NCBI GenBank assembly: GCA_017441385.1
Contig: JAFRXY010000025.1
Location: 62,001-126,000 of the forward strand
Origin: Clostridia bacterium
GTDB lineage: Bacteria > Bacillota > Clostridia > Oscillospirales > Acutalibacteraceae
Length of the DNA: 64,000 nt
Direction of reading: 5' to 3'
Position 1 is the first letter of the stretch. Every line of letters begins with the position of its first letter. A program made the position numbers and the translations under genes. The notes under the pieces were generated by a model, which was not told where the DNA came from, ran no database searches, and saw only the letters and a list, made by a program, of their open reading frames with translations. Shown here in pieces: positions 35,285-44,133 of this stretch.

Positions 35285-38200
35285 ATGAAGTTCAAGAAGT
35301 TATTGTCCGTCTGTCTGGCGGCAGCCTTGTTCCTCTCGATGGGTTCAAGCGCGTTTGCGGCCGGCGTTTCCGGCTCAGACCTGCCGTCGGAATCAACCTC
35401 GGCACAGATTGAATCGGTCGAAGCTCCTGCTCAGCAGGAAGAAGTTTCTTCCATTCAGCAGGAAGAAGTTTCTTCCATTCAGCAGGAAGAAGAAGTTTCT
35501 TCCATTGAGCAGGAGGAAGTTTCTTCCATTCAGCAGGAGGAAGAAGTTTCTTCCGTTCAGCAGGAGGAAGAATCTCCCGCCCAGCAGCAGGAGGAAGAAG
35601 TTTCCTCTCAGCAGCAGGAGGAAGAAGTTTCCTCTCGGCAGGAGGAAGTCGTTCTCCCGCAGGTGGATGAAGAACCCACAAAAAGCAGCAGCTTTACGGT
35701 GGAAGACGGCGTGCTGAAAAAATACACCGGCGACGACGCGACGGTCTCCATACCCAGCACCGTCAAGGAAATCGCCGACGGCGCTTTCAGCAACTCGCAC
35801 AGCATGACTGAGATTGCGTTTCCCTCTACCGTCACAAAGGTGGGAACCAGCGCCTTTGACCCCTGCGACAAGCTCACCAAGTTCACCGTTGACCCTGCCA
35901 ATACGGCGTTTACCACCACGGAGGGCGGCGTTCTGGTCGATAAATCGGTGACAAAGATTGTGCGCTATCCCAGAGGAAGAACCTCCACCTCCTTCACCGT
36001 GCCTACCGGCATCAAGACAATCGGCAATTCCGCTTTCTACAAGTGCACCAATCTGACAAAGGTCATTCTGCAGGAAGGCCTCACCACGATTCAGGATTAT
36101 GGTCTGAGCAACATGACCAAGCTGACCACTGTCACGATTCCCTCCACCGTGACCTCCATCGGGAAGTATGGCTTTTCCAGCGATACCGCTCTGAAAACCA
36201 TGAGCCTCAACGCCAAATCCCCGACCATCGGCTCAGATGCGTTTAAGAACGTCACCATCGACGACCTCTCCTACTATGGCACATCCAGTGACTGGTCCTC
36301 CTCGAAATGGAGCCCCATTGAGGCGTTTACCAGTTCGGGCAAATACTTCGGCGAGCATGTGCAGAACGGCGAATTTAAGGGAGTTATTTCCGCCGGCACA
36401 ACGCTGTATATCGCTCCGTTTGTCACATCCATCCCGTCCGGCTCGCTCAGCAACTGCACCAGCACGTCTTTTCTCGGTCTGCCGGATTCGCTCTCGAGCT
36501 TCAACTCCTACGCGTTCGACTCCTGCACCTCTCTGCAGACCCTGAGCATCAGCGACAGCAACGCCAACTACAAGACGGTTGACGGCGTGCTTTATAACAA
36601 GGCGGGGACGACGATCTTCCGTTACCCCATCGCCAAATCCGGCACCTCCTACTCCGTGGCGAACGGCGTAAAACATATCGCCAATTCCGCTTTCTACAAG
36701 TGTGCCAATCTGACCTCCGTCACGCTTCCGTCCACTGTCACTAACATTTACAATTACGCGTTCGCCAGTGCGGAAAAAATCACATCCGTCAATATTCCCT
36801 CCGGTGTGACTTCCATCGGTCAGAATGCCTTCTCCAGCACGAAGCTGACCAGCGTGACCATTCCCTCAAGCGTCACCTCTGTCGGCAATTATGCGTTTTC
36901 CGGCAATAAGAACACAAACGGCAGGATCACTACCCTCACCATCAAGGCAAAGAATCCTTCTACCATGGGAACCGGCGTGTTCAACGATACCACCGTCGGT
37001 ACCCTCAACTACGGCGGCTCCTCCAGCGAGTGGGATTCCTCCTCATGGAAGTCCGTTCTCAGCGGCAAGTGGAGCACCATCAACTACAGATATGTCATCA
37101 GCGGAACCACTCTGCAAAACTGTGTGGATGAAACCGTGACAAGCGTAACCATCCCCAAGGCTGTGACTGCCATTTCCTCCTCCGCTTTTGACAACTGTCC
37201 GAAGCTGACCTCTTTCAGCGTGGAAAGCGGCAACACCACCTTTACCGCGACAAACGGCGTCCTTTACACTGACAGCGGCAAGACGCTCTTCCGTTTCCCG
37301 CTTGCCAAGTCCACAAGCAACTTTGCCGTTCCTTCGGCTGTCACCAAGATTGCCAACTCCGCTTTCTACAAATGCACAGGTATCACGGGCATTACCATGC
37401 CGTCGGGTCTGACCACCATCGATAGCTATGCCTTCGGTTTGGCGTCCAACATTCCCATCATCACCATTCCTTCTAGTGTCACCTCTATCGGTTATTTTGC
37501 GTTCGGCAGCATGTCCGGTCTGAAATACCTCTGTATCAACGCGAAGGCTCCCGCTACGCTGGATGACGGCGCGTTCAAGAATACCACCGGCATCACCGCG
37601 ATGGCCTATGCCGGCACGCTCTCCGAATGGGGCAGTTCCAAGTGGAGCAGCCAGACCAACGTCAAGGACAAGACCAAGTACTGCGATACCACGATGAGTA
37701 ACTACGAACTCCAGAAGTACGCAGGAACCTATACAGAAGTCAACCTTTGCAGCTTTGCCAAAAAGATTATTAACGGCGCTCTTCCGTCACAGCTCACCAA
37801 TGTGACGCTGCCCGATGCGCTGGAAAGCTTTGAAAGCGCTGCACTGGACGGCTCAAAGATCACCAAATTCTCCATTTCCACAAGCAATACCACCTTCAAG
37901 ACGGACAGCGACATTCTCTACAGCAAGGACGGCAAGACCCTCTACCGCTATCCGAGAGCCAAGACGGGCAATTCCTTCACCGTTCCGTCCGCTGTGACGA
38001 CCCTCGGCAATTCCGCCTTCTACGGCTGCTCCAACCTCAAGACCATCACCCTGCCCACCGCTCTTGTCACGATTGACGAATACGCGCTGAATTCCACCGG
38101 CGCGGAATTGCTGACCATTCCCGCCAATGTAAAGACGGTCAATAAGTACGCGCTCAATTCATCGACGCTGAAGTATCTGGTCATCCGTTCCAAGACCCCG

Positions 38201-39949
38201 ACAACGGTCGATGAAAACGCGTTCAACCCCAGCACCAGCAACCTCAAGGAACTGGTCTTCATCGGTACATCCAGCGAGTGGACTTCCTCCAAGTGGAACT
38301 CAGTCACCAAACTCAACGCCAGCACCGTCACCAAATACTACGATGCCGACGTGACCGATAAGTACTATGCCAAATACACCGGTTCCGCCACGACCGTCAC
38401 CATTCCTTCCTTCATCAACGACATTTACAAGTATGCCTTTGACGACGCGGCCAGCCTTACCGCTATCAACGTCAACGGCAACAACACGACCTATCAGAGC
38501 ATCGACGGCGTTCTCTACAACAAGAGCGGCGATAAGCTGATCCGTTTCCCCAACAGCAAGGCGGCGACCTACACGATTTCCGACACCGTCAAGACGGTAG
38601 GCAATTCCTCCTTCTATAATTCCACTAAGATCAAGACCCTGACAATTCCCGCCAGCGTCACAACGGTGGAGGGATATGCTTTCAGCAAGACCGCGCTGAC
38701 CACCCTCACCATCAAGGCAAAGAACCCGACGATCGAATCGTATGTCTTCTCCGACACGACCGTCACGACCGTCAACTTCTACGGCACCGAAGCGGAATGG
38801 AATTCCTCTTCATGGAAGTCTGCGCTGAGCGGCAAGTACACCAACCTCAATTACTTCAGCTTCAAGGCGTCCCTCGCCTCCCCGCAGGCGGTGAATTCCA
38901 CCATCAAGCTCACCGCGACCGGCGGCGCGAAGTACAAGTTCTACTATGAGAAGGGCGGCAACTGGACCCGTCTCCAGGATACCTCCACGACAAGCTCCTA
39001 TAGCTGGAAGCCCACCGCGGCAGGCACCTACAACCTCTATGTGGATATCTTCGACGCCAGCGGCGCCACCATTTCCACCCAGAAGATGAGCTATACCATC
39101 AACGCCGTCTCCAACGAGCTGACCGCCACCATGAAGGCGCAGTACAATTCTCCGCAGGAGGCAGGCACCACCATCAAGCTGAACGTCACCGCCAGCGGCG
39201 GCACCGCTCCTTATAAGTACAAGTTCTACAGCGAGTGCAAGGGCGTATGGACAAAGCTGTGGGATTATGACGACAGAGACTGGTACAACTGGCACGCCAC
39301 CACCGTCGGCACCCATACCGTCTACTGCGACGTCATGGACGCCACCGGCAAGGTCGTCTGCTCGCTCTTCACCTATCAGATTGTGGAAGGCTCTTCCTTT
39401 GTCGCCGACCTCAACGCCAACCGCATTTCCGGTCAGTATGTCGGCACGGAAATCCGACTGCTCGCCGATTCCTCACACGGCTCCGGCACGGTGCAGTACA
39501 AGTTCTATATGGAACTCGACGGCAACTGGAGCGTTCTCCAGGCCTACAGCACGAAGGATTACTTCCTGTGGACGCCCACCAAGGCAGGCTACTACAACCT
39601 GTATCTCGACGCGAAGGACAGCACCGGCACCGTAGCCAGCAAGCGTCTGGTCATCACCATAGAGGAAGGACAGACGCTCAAGATCAAGTCCCTCACCGCC
39701 AATCCCACCGCGCCTTCCGCCAATACCAACGTCACGCTGAAGGTCACTTCCACCGGCGGTCTGGCTCCTGTCACCTACAAGTTCTACTACGAGAAGGGCG
39801 GCAGCTGGGGCAAGATTCAGGATTTCAGCACCTCCAGCACCTGCACATGGAAGCCCACCAGCGGCGGCACCTATCACGTCTATGTCGACGCGTTTGACGG
39901 CAAGAAGAACACCCAGTGTCTCATGATCACCGTCAATGTCGCCGGATAA
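35285..39949 (+). CDS. Giant secreted BspA-type leucine-rich surface protein
   Basis: The product has 1554 residues. A signal peptide (about 1-27, ending SSAFAAG) is followed by a Gln/Glu/Val/Ser-rich repeat region (about 48-125) built on QQEEVSSI. A long stretch of BspA-type leucine-rich repeats (about 130-1190) is organised in five related blocks, each with a GNSAFYKC-like segment. C-terminal Ig-like repeats (about 1195-1554) carry YKFYYEKGGNW-type strands. BspA-like proteins of gut bacteria bind host or microbial surfaces. No LPXTG or membrane anchor is visible; the shared C-terminal module may attach it to the wall (inference). It is monocistronic with its own promoter and terminator. Confidence 0.9.
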   Translation: MKFKKLLSVCLAAALFLSMGSSAFAAGVSGSDLPSESTSAQIESVEAPAQQEEVSSIQQEEVSSIQQEEEVSSIEQEEVSSIQQEEEVSSVQQEEESPAQQQEEEVSSQQQEEEVSSRQEEVVLPQVDEEPTKSSSFTVEDGVLKKYTGDDATVSIPSTVKEIADGAFSNSHSMTEIAFPSTVTKVGTSAFDPCDKLTKFTVDPANTAFTTTEGGVLVDKSVTKIVRYPRGRTSTSFTVPTGIKTIGNSAFYKCTNLTKVILQEGLTTIQDYGLSNMTKLTTVTIPSTVTSIGKYGFSSDTALKTMSLNAKSPTIGSDAFKNVTIDDLSYYGTSSDWSSSKWSPIEAFTSSGKYFGEHVQNGEFKGVISAGTTLYIAPFVTSIPSGSLSNCTSTSFLGLPDSLSSFNSYAFDSCTSLQTLSISDSNANYKTVDGVLYNKAGTTIFRYPIAKSGTSYSVANGVKHIANSAFYKCANLTSVTLPSTVTNIYNYAFASAEKITSVNIPSGVTSIGQNAFSSTKLTSVTIPSSVTSVGNYAFSGNKNTNGRITTLTIKAKNPSTMGTGVFNDTTVGTLNYGGSSSEWDSSSWKSVLSGKWSTINYRYVISGTTLQNCVDETVTSVTIPKAVTAISSSAFDNCPKLTSFSVESGNTTFTATNGVLYTDSGKTLFRFPLAKSTSNFAVPSAVTKIANSAFYKCTGITGITMPSGLTTIDSYAFGLASNIPIITIPSSVTSIGYFAFGSMSGLKYLCINAKAPATLDDGAFKNTTGITAMAYAGTLSEWGSSKWSSQTNVKDKTKYCDTTMSNYELQKYAGTYTEVNLCSFAKKIINGALPSQLTNVTLPDALESFESAALDGSKITKFSISTSNTTFKTDSDILYSKDGKTLYRYPRAKTGNSFTVPSAVTTLGNSAFYGCSNLKTITLPTALVTIDEYALNSTGAELLTIPANVKTVNKYALNSSTLKYLVIRSKTPTTVDENAFNPSTSNLKELVFIGTSSEWTSSKWNSVTKLNASTVTKYYDADVTDKYYAKYTGSATTVTIPSFINDIYKYAFDDAASLTAINVNGNNTTYQSIDGVLYNKSGDKLIRFPNSKAATYTISDTVKTVGNSSFYNSTKIKTLTIPASVTTVEGYAFSKTALTTLTIKAKNPTIESYVFSDTTVTTVNFYGTEAEWNSSSWKSALSGKYTNLNYFSFKASLASPQAVNSTIKLTATGGAKYKFYYEKGGNWTRLQDTSTTSSYSWKPTAAGTYNLYVDIFDASGATISTQKMSYTINAVSNELTATMKAQYNSPQEAGTTIKLNVTASGGTAPYKYKFYSECKGVWTKLWDYDDRDWYNWHATTVGTHTVYCDVMDATGKVVCSLFTYQIVEGSSFVADLNANRISGQYVGTEIRLLADSSHGSGTVQYKFYMELDGNWSVLQAYSTKDYFLWTPTKAGYYNLYLDAKDSTGTVASKRLVITIEEGQTLKIKSLTANPTAPSANTNVTLKVTSTGGLAPVTYKFYYEKGGSWGKIQDFSTSSTCTWKPTSGGTYHVYVDAFDGKKNTQCLMITVNVAG
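35431..35650 (+). repeat. In-frame 24-27 bp tandem repeats encoding QQEE(E)VSS
   Basis: About eight imperfect copies of a unit like CAGCAGGAAGAAGTTTCTTC encode the Glu/Gln-rich region. Many copies contain GGAAGAA-GT-TTCTTCC, a perfect inverted repeat, so each could form a small hairpin. Lengths vary in steps of three bases, keeping the frame. Confidence 0.9.
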
Positions 39950-40001
39950 CATTCCGTTTTCTCTCCACAGGTTTCCGCCTGTGATCACGCGCTGCGTCAA
40001 T

Positions 40002-40104
40002 TATACTCAATAACGATTTAGCGTGCCGCCTCGGACTTCACAAAAACCATATATGAAAGTTTTTGCTCGTCCTCGGCTGGCAGCTATTGCCGTTATTGAG
40101 TATA
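40002..40104. repeat. 103-bp palindromic intergenic element
   Basis: Terminal 14-base perfect inverted repeats TATACTCAATAACG/CGTTATTGAGTATA (40002-40015 with 40091-40104). The interior also pairs imperfectly: GCCGCCTCGGAC with GTCCTCGGCTGGC, and AAAAAC with GTTTTT next to the central loop. It encodes no protein. It looks like a MITE-type or RNA-hairpin repeat. Confidence 0.75.
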
Positions 40105-40110
40105 AACAAT

Positions 40111-40162
40111 AAAAAAGCCCGTGGGCATTTCCCTGAAAAGGGAAACCGCTCGCGGGCTTTTT
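40111..40162 (+). terminator. Terminator after the giant surface protein
   Basis: AAAAAAGCCCG pairs with CGGGCTTTTT, with an inner TTCCC/GGGAA stem, followed by a T run. The A-rich 5' side suggests it can act in both directions. Confidence 0.85.
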
Positions 40163-40246
40163 ACATAAAAATTGAGGGATATTTGATGAATTATTGACGT
40201 AAAGCCCGAAAGGAAATAATTATCTGGGATTTCTCACTTTATAGCC

Positions 40247-40275
40247 TTGCAAAAAAATTTTCTATATGTTATAAT
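40247..40275 (+). promoter_or_regulatory. Promoter of the capsule/exopolysaccharide operon
   Basis: TTGCAA (40247-40252), a 17-base spacer and consensus TATAAT (40270-40275), 41 bases before the first gene. Confidence 0.85.
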
Positions 40276-40316
40276 TACAAAAATATAATTTTTACATCAG
40301 GTGAGGTATAGAGCAA

Positions 40317-41750
40317 ATGGAAAAAAAAGTCTCCTTTAACAACGTAGTAAATGTTGTGTTCAGCAGGTACTATATTGTTATTCTCTGCACACTGCTGTGC
40401 GGAGTTGTTTTCTTTGTAGCTTCAAAATTCGTCTTACCCAAAAAGTATGAATCCTACACTACCCTCTACGTCAAAAACAGCAGTGAGTCCTACAACAAGG
40501 AGAACGTCAACATCAACGACATCAACGCCTCCAAGTCGCTTGCCGAAACCTACATCGAGGTGCTGAGCAGCAATTCGGTCATGAATCAGGTGATCGACGG
40601 TCTGGGCAATACCCACAAAAAGAGCGAACTGGTGGAGGTCTTCGGCAAGAAGAACGGCAAGATCGACATTGAATCGGTGAGAAAGTGCTTCACAATGTCT
40701 GCCTCCAACAAGACGGAAGTGCTGAAGGTTTCCGCCAGAACCAAGGAACCGCAGATTTCGGCCGAAATGTGCAATATCGTCGCGGCGTTCGCGCCGGAAT
40801 TTCTCGAAAGAATTGTCGGCGCCGGCTCGGTGGAAGTCATTGACGTAGCGGTCACGGAGACCGAACCGGTAGAGCCGAACGTCCCGGCATACAGTCTTGC
40901 GGGACTGGTGCTCGGCTTCTTCCTTTCCTGCGGCTTCATCTTCATGTTCGACCTTTTCGACAACACCATCAAGGACAAGGAAGCCATTGTGGAAACATAC
41001 AAAAAGCCGGTTCTCGGCACCGTTCAGCATCTCAACGTGAACGGCAAGAAGCAGACGGAAAAAGGCGACAGCCGCCAGCTGATCCTCAACAAGGAAGTGC
41101 CGTTCCACTACATCGAGAGCTACAAATCCATCAGAACCAACGTGGTATTCTCGCTCAGCACCAACGAGAGCAGGATTCTCGCCGTTTCCAGCCCGAATCC
41201 CGACGAAGGCAAATCCACCGTATCGGTCAACCTTGCCACTGCGCTTGCCCAGAACGGGGAGAAGGTGCTGCTGATCGACGCCGATATGCGCAAGCCGGTG
41301 CTTCATAAGATGTTCAAGGTGAGCAACAAGAGCGGACTTTCCACCACCATCATCAGCATATCCCCCTTTGAACAGGCGGTGAAGAAGGACGTCGCCCTCA
41401 ATCTCGACCTGCTTTCCTCCGGCCCGATGCCCCCCAACCCCTCGGAACTCCTTGCTTCCAAGCATTTTCACGATCTGCTTGTGGAAGTGGAGAAGCAGTA
41501 CGATTACATCATCGTGGACACACCGCCGCTCAATGTGGTCAGCGACGGCCTTGTCTTCACCGACCTTCTCAACGGCATACTTCTTGTCGTAAGACACCGC
41601 AAGACATCCTACAGTGAAATTTCAGAAGCGGTCAACAGCATTGAGCTTTCCAACGCCAATCTTCTCGGCTTCGTCCTCAACGACGTCAAGCAGAAGGGTG
41701 TAGGCTCCTACTATCGTTATAAAGACAGCTATTACGCTTACAAGGCGTAA
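40317..41750 (+). CDS. Wzz-BY-kinase fusion (CpsC/CpsD-like chain-length regulator)
   Basis: A 477-residue fusion of a chain-length-determinant domain (membrane segments near residues 18-38 and 186-206 flanking an outer loop) with a cytoplasmic bacterial tyrosine kinase. The kinase has Walker A SSPNPDEGKST near 292-302, Walker A' LLIDADMRKP and Walker B IIVDTPP. A C-terminal tyrosine cluster (YYRYKDSYYAY) is the autophosphorylation tail. Such proteins regulate polymer length and export. In most Firmicutes the two parts are separate genes (CpsC/CpsD); here they are one chain. GGTGAGGT precedes ATG 40317. Confidence 0.93.
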   Translation: MEKKVSFNNVVNVVFSRYYIVILCTLLCGVVFFVASKFVLPKKYESYTTLYVKNSSESYNKENVNINDINASKSLAETYIEVLSSNSVMNQVIDGLGNTHKKSELVEVFGKKNGKIDIESVRKCFTMSASNKTEVLKVSARTKEPQISAEMCNIVAAFAPEFLERIVGAGSVEVIDVAVTETEPVEPNVPAYSLAGLVLGFFLSCGFIFMFDLFDNTIKDKEAIVETYKKPVLGTVQHLNVNGKKQTEKGDSRQLILNKEVPFHYIESYKSIRTNVVFSLSTNESRILAVSSPNPDEGKSTVSVNLATALAQNGEKVLLIDADMRKPVLHKMFKVSNKSGLSTTIISISPFEQAVKKDVALNLDLLSSGPMPPNPSELLASKHFHDLLVEVEKQYDYIIVDTPPLNVVSDGLVFTDLLNGILLVVRHRKTSYSEISEAVNSIELSNANLLGFVLNDVKQKGVGSYYRYKDSYYAYKA

Positions 41751-41780
41751 TTCATCACACTACAAAGGAGATCATTCATT

Positions 41781-42227
41781 ATGAAAAAGACAAAGGCAAT
41801 TGTTTCGGCGCTTCTGGCAGTGATGATGTTCTGCGGTTTCGCGGCGGTGGCGCACGCCAAGACCACCAAGAAGCAGACCAAATCCACCACCACCACGAAG
41901 GCGGTTTCTTCCGATGTGAGCGAAACCAAGGACGACAAGGAGAAGGAAGGCAAGCGGCTGGAAGAAATGACGCCTGATGAAATTGCCGAAATCGGAGTGG
42001 GCGCACAGATCGCCGCCGGACAGAAGCCTGAGAATGTCACCGTCGTCACCGTCACCGATCTTCTGCCCGAAAAGCCGCAGGAGGAGCAGGCAGCGACGGC
42101 TGCCGATTCCTCGCTGAATACCGTTGTGGCCGTGCTGACAGCGCTTGTTGCCGTACTGTTCGTCATGGTAGGCGTGCTGTATTACTTCGCATACCGCGCC
42201 GGTCTGTTCAATCCCGACAGGAAATAA
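41781..42227 (+). CDS. Small exported protein with C-terminal membrane anchor
   Basis: The product has 148 residues. The N-terminal signal sequence (about 1-26, ending VAHA) precedes a Lys/Thr-rich, then charged, region; a single membrane segment (about 112-137, LNTVVAVLTALVAVLFVMVGV) is followed by a short tail. No known family recognised. Its place directly after the Wzz-kinase suggests a role in polymer assembly or anchoring. ATG 41781 follows AAAGGAG. Confidence 0.7.
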   Translation: MKKTKAIVSALLAVMMFCGFAAVAHAKTTKKQTKSTTTTKAVSSDVSETKDDKEKEGKRLEEMTPDEIAEIGVGAQIAAGQKPENVTVVTVTDLLPEKPQEEQAATAADSSLNTVVAVLTALVAVLFVMVGVLYYFAYRAGLFNPDRK

Positions 42228-42260
42228 ATCCCTATAAGAACTGTAATTTGAGGTGACAAA

Positions 42261-43016
42261 ATGGGGCAGATATACATTGCCGCTCATAAAGAATTCAAAG
42301 CTCCCGAGGATCCGGTCTATCTTCCGATCTTCCTCGGGAAGTCTGCGGAAAATGGCTTTGCGGGCGCTGCTGACAACACCGGGGATAATATTACCGACAA
42401 AAACGCCTGTTACTGCGAGTTGACCGGCATTTACTGGATATGGAAGAACGCGCCGAAGACGGATTATGTCGGACTGGTTCATTACCGCCGGTATCTGTGC
42501 GAAAAAGGCAGCAAGACCATTCTCTCCCAAAAAAGCGCGGATCAGCTGATGAAGGAATTTGACGTTGTTCTGCCGAAGAAGCGCAACTATTATATAGAAA
42601 CCTGCTATTCCCAGTACAAACATGCCCACAACATAGCCGATCTGGACAGGACAAGGGAGATTATCGGAGAAATTCACCCCGAATACGTCGGATCATTTGA
42701 TAAGGTGATGGCACAGCGCAGTATCTATATTTACAATATGTTCATCATGAAGCAGGAGCTTTTCGATGAATACTGCGAATGGCTTTTCCCCGTTCTCTTT
42801 GAACTGGAAAAAAGAAGCGATATTTCCCACTACAATGATTACAACAGGCGGCTGTTCGGTTTCATTTCCGAGCGTTTGTTCAATGTATGGCTGGATTACC
42901 GGCAGCCGCATTCCTGTGAGCTTCCCTATATCTTTACGGAAAAACAGAATCTTTTATGGAAATATATCCTTTTTATCTTGAGGAAACTATTTGGTGGCAG
43001 AAGGTATGAAAAATAA
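42261..43016 (+). CDS. Glycosyltransferase, DUF4422 family
   Basis: The product has 251 residues. The N-terminus IYIAAHKEF, the segment ELTGIYWIWKN, and GLVHYRRYL match the DUF4422 family found in capsule loci. SIYIYNMFIMK and LFGFISERLFNVWL occupy the expected C-terminal positions. The acceptor and donor sugars are unknown. GAGGTGA precedes ATG 42261; the next glycosyltransferase overlaps its end. Confidence 0.9.
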   Translation: MGQIYIAAHKEFKAPEDPVYLPIFLGKSAENGFAGAADNTGDNITDKNACYCELTGIYWIWKNAPKTDYVGLVHYRRYLCEKGSKTILSQKSADQLMKEFDVVLPKKRNYYIETCYSQYKHAHNIADLDRTREIIGEIHPEYVGSFDKVMAQRSIYIYNMFIMKQELFDEYCEWLFPVLFELEKRSDISHYNDYNRRLFGFISERLFNVWLDYRQPHSCELPYIFTEKQNLLWKYILFILRKLFGGRRYEK

Positions 43017-44133
43017 GAAACCGATCAAGGTGCTGATGGTGTCCCCCCGGCTGGAGATCTGCGGCGGGGTGGAAAGCTACATCATGTCCTATTACAACAG
43101 CATTGACAGGGCAAGTGTCAGCATTGACTTTGCCGCTCACCGGGCGGACGAGCCTTCCTATAAGGCCTATATCGAGCAGACCGGCGGCAAGGTGTATATC
43201 ATTCCCGAGAAGGAACTGAAAAACCCGGTCAGTATGGCGAAGAAGCTGGAGGCTTTTTTCAAAGAACACAGCGATTACGACGTTGTGCATTGCAATATGC
43301 CCAACGGCGGCTTCTATTATCTCCGCGCAGCCAAAAAAGCCGGTGTGCCGGTGAGAATTCTTCATGCTCACCAGACAAAATACGCCGACAAATGGCTGCA
43401 TTCCCTCCGGAATTATCCTCTGATCAAGCTGGGCAAGCTCTACGCGAACGAGCGCTGCGCCTGCTCCGAAGCGGCGGGGGCATTCCTCTTTGGCAAAGAC
43501 TTTCATGTGATAAAGAACGCGCTTGCCTGCGAGAAATTTTTCTTCACCGATGAAGAACGGGCACGCCGGCGCAGGGAAATGGGGCTGGACGGCAGGCTGG
43601 TGGTCTGCAATGTGGGCCGATTCTGCAATCAGAAAAACCAGCTCTTCCTGCTTGACATTTTCAAGTCCCTGCTTGAGAAGCGGCAGGATGCGCTGCTGCT
43701 TCTGGTGGGCGACGGCGAGCAGAGAACCGATGTCGAAGCGAAGGCGGAGCAGCTTGGCATAAAAGAAAGCGTAATTCTCGCGGGAGTGCAGACAGACATT
43801 CCCGCTTATCTTATGGTATCGGACGTCATGGCGATGCCGTCGCTCTATGAAGGACTTCCCATCGTAGGTCTTGAAGCGCAGGCGTCGGGACTTCCCTGTG
43901 TGGTTTCGGATACCGTAACCCCTGAACTGAACATCACGGGCAATGTGACATTCCGCTCACTCAGAACAGACCCGGCAAAATGGGCGGACGTCATCATAGA
44001 AAGCGCCTCGCGGGAAAGAATGCCGCAGGAAGAAATACTGCAAAAAATGCGCCAGAGCGGGTATGATATTCACACCGAAGCCCGCAGACTGGAGCAGCTT
44101 TATGAAAATATGCTGAGTGCAGACGGTGATTGA
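42991..44133 (+). CDS. Glycosyltransferase family 4 (GT-B)
   Basis: The product has 380 residues and is a GT-B enzyme for exopolysaccharide repeat assembly. The N-terminal Rossmann domain has SPRLEICGGVESY; the C-terminal domain has VGRFCNQKNQLFL, LVGDGEQ, and the donor-binding PSLYEGLPIVGLEAQASG with the EX7E arrangement. TTG 42991 and GTG 42994 follow AGGA at good spacing; ATG 43006 is too near the next purine run to be clearly better. It overlaps the DUF4422 gene by about 26 bases. Confidence 0.92.
   Translation: MVAEGMKNKKPIKVLMVSPRLEICGGVESYIMSYYNSIDRASVSIDFAAHRADEPSYKAYIEQTGGKVYIIPEKELKNPVSMAKKLEAFFKEHSDYDVVHCNMPNGGFYYLRAAKKAGVPVRILHAHQTKYADKWLHSLRNYPLIKLGKLYANERCACSEAAGAFLFGKDFHVIKNALACEKFFFTDEERARRRREMGLDGRLVVCNVGRFCNQKNQLFLLDIFKSLLEKRQDALLLLVGDGEQRTDVEAKAEQLGIKESVILAGVQTDIPAYLMVSDVMAMPSLYEGLPIVGLEAQASGLPCVVSDTVTPELNITGNVTFRSLRTDPAKWADVIIESASRERMPQEEILQKMRQSGYDIHTEARRLEQLYENMLSADGD

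Noticed and set aside
35431..35650. Regular repeats resembling a CRISPR array
   Set aside because: Units are contiguous, without unique spacers, and stay in frame inside a secreted protein gene.
40434..41597. 387-codon minus-strand frame
   Set aside because: Antisense to the Wzz-kinase gene with clear Walker motifs.
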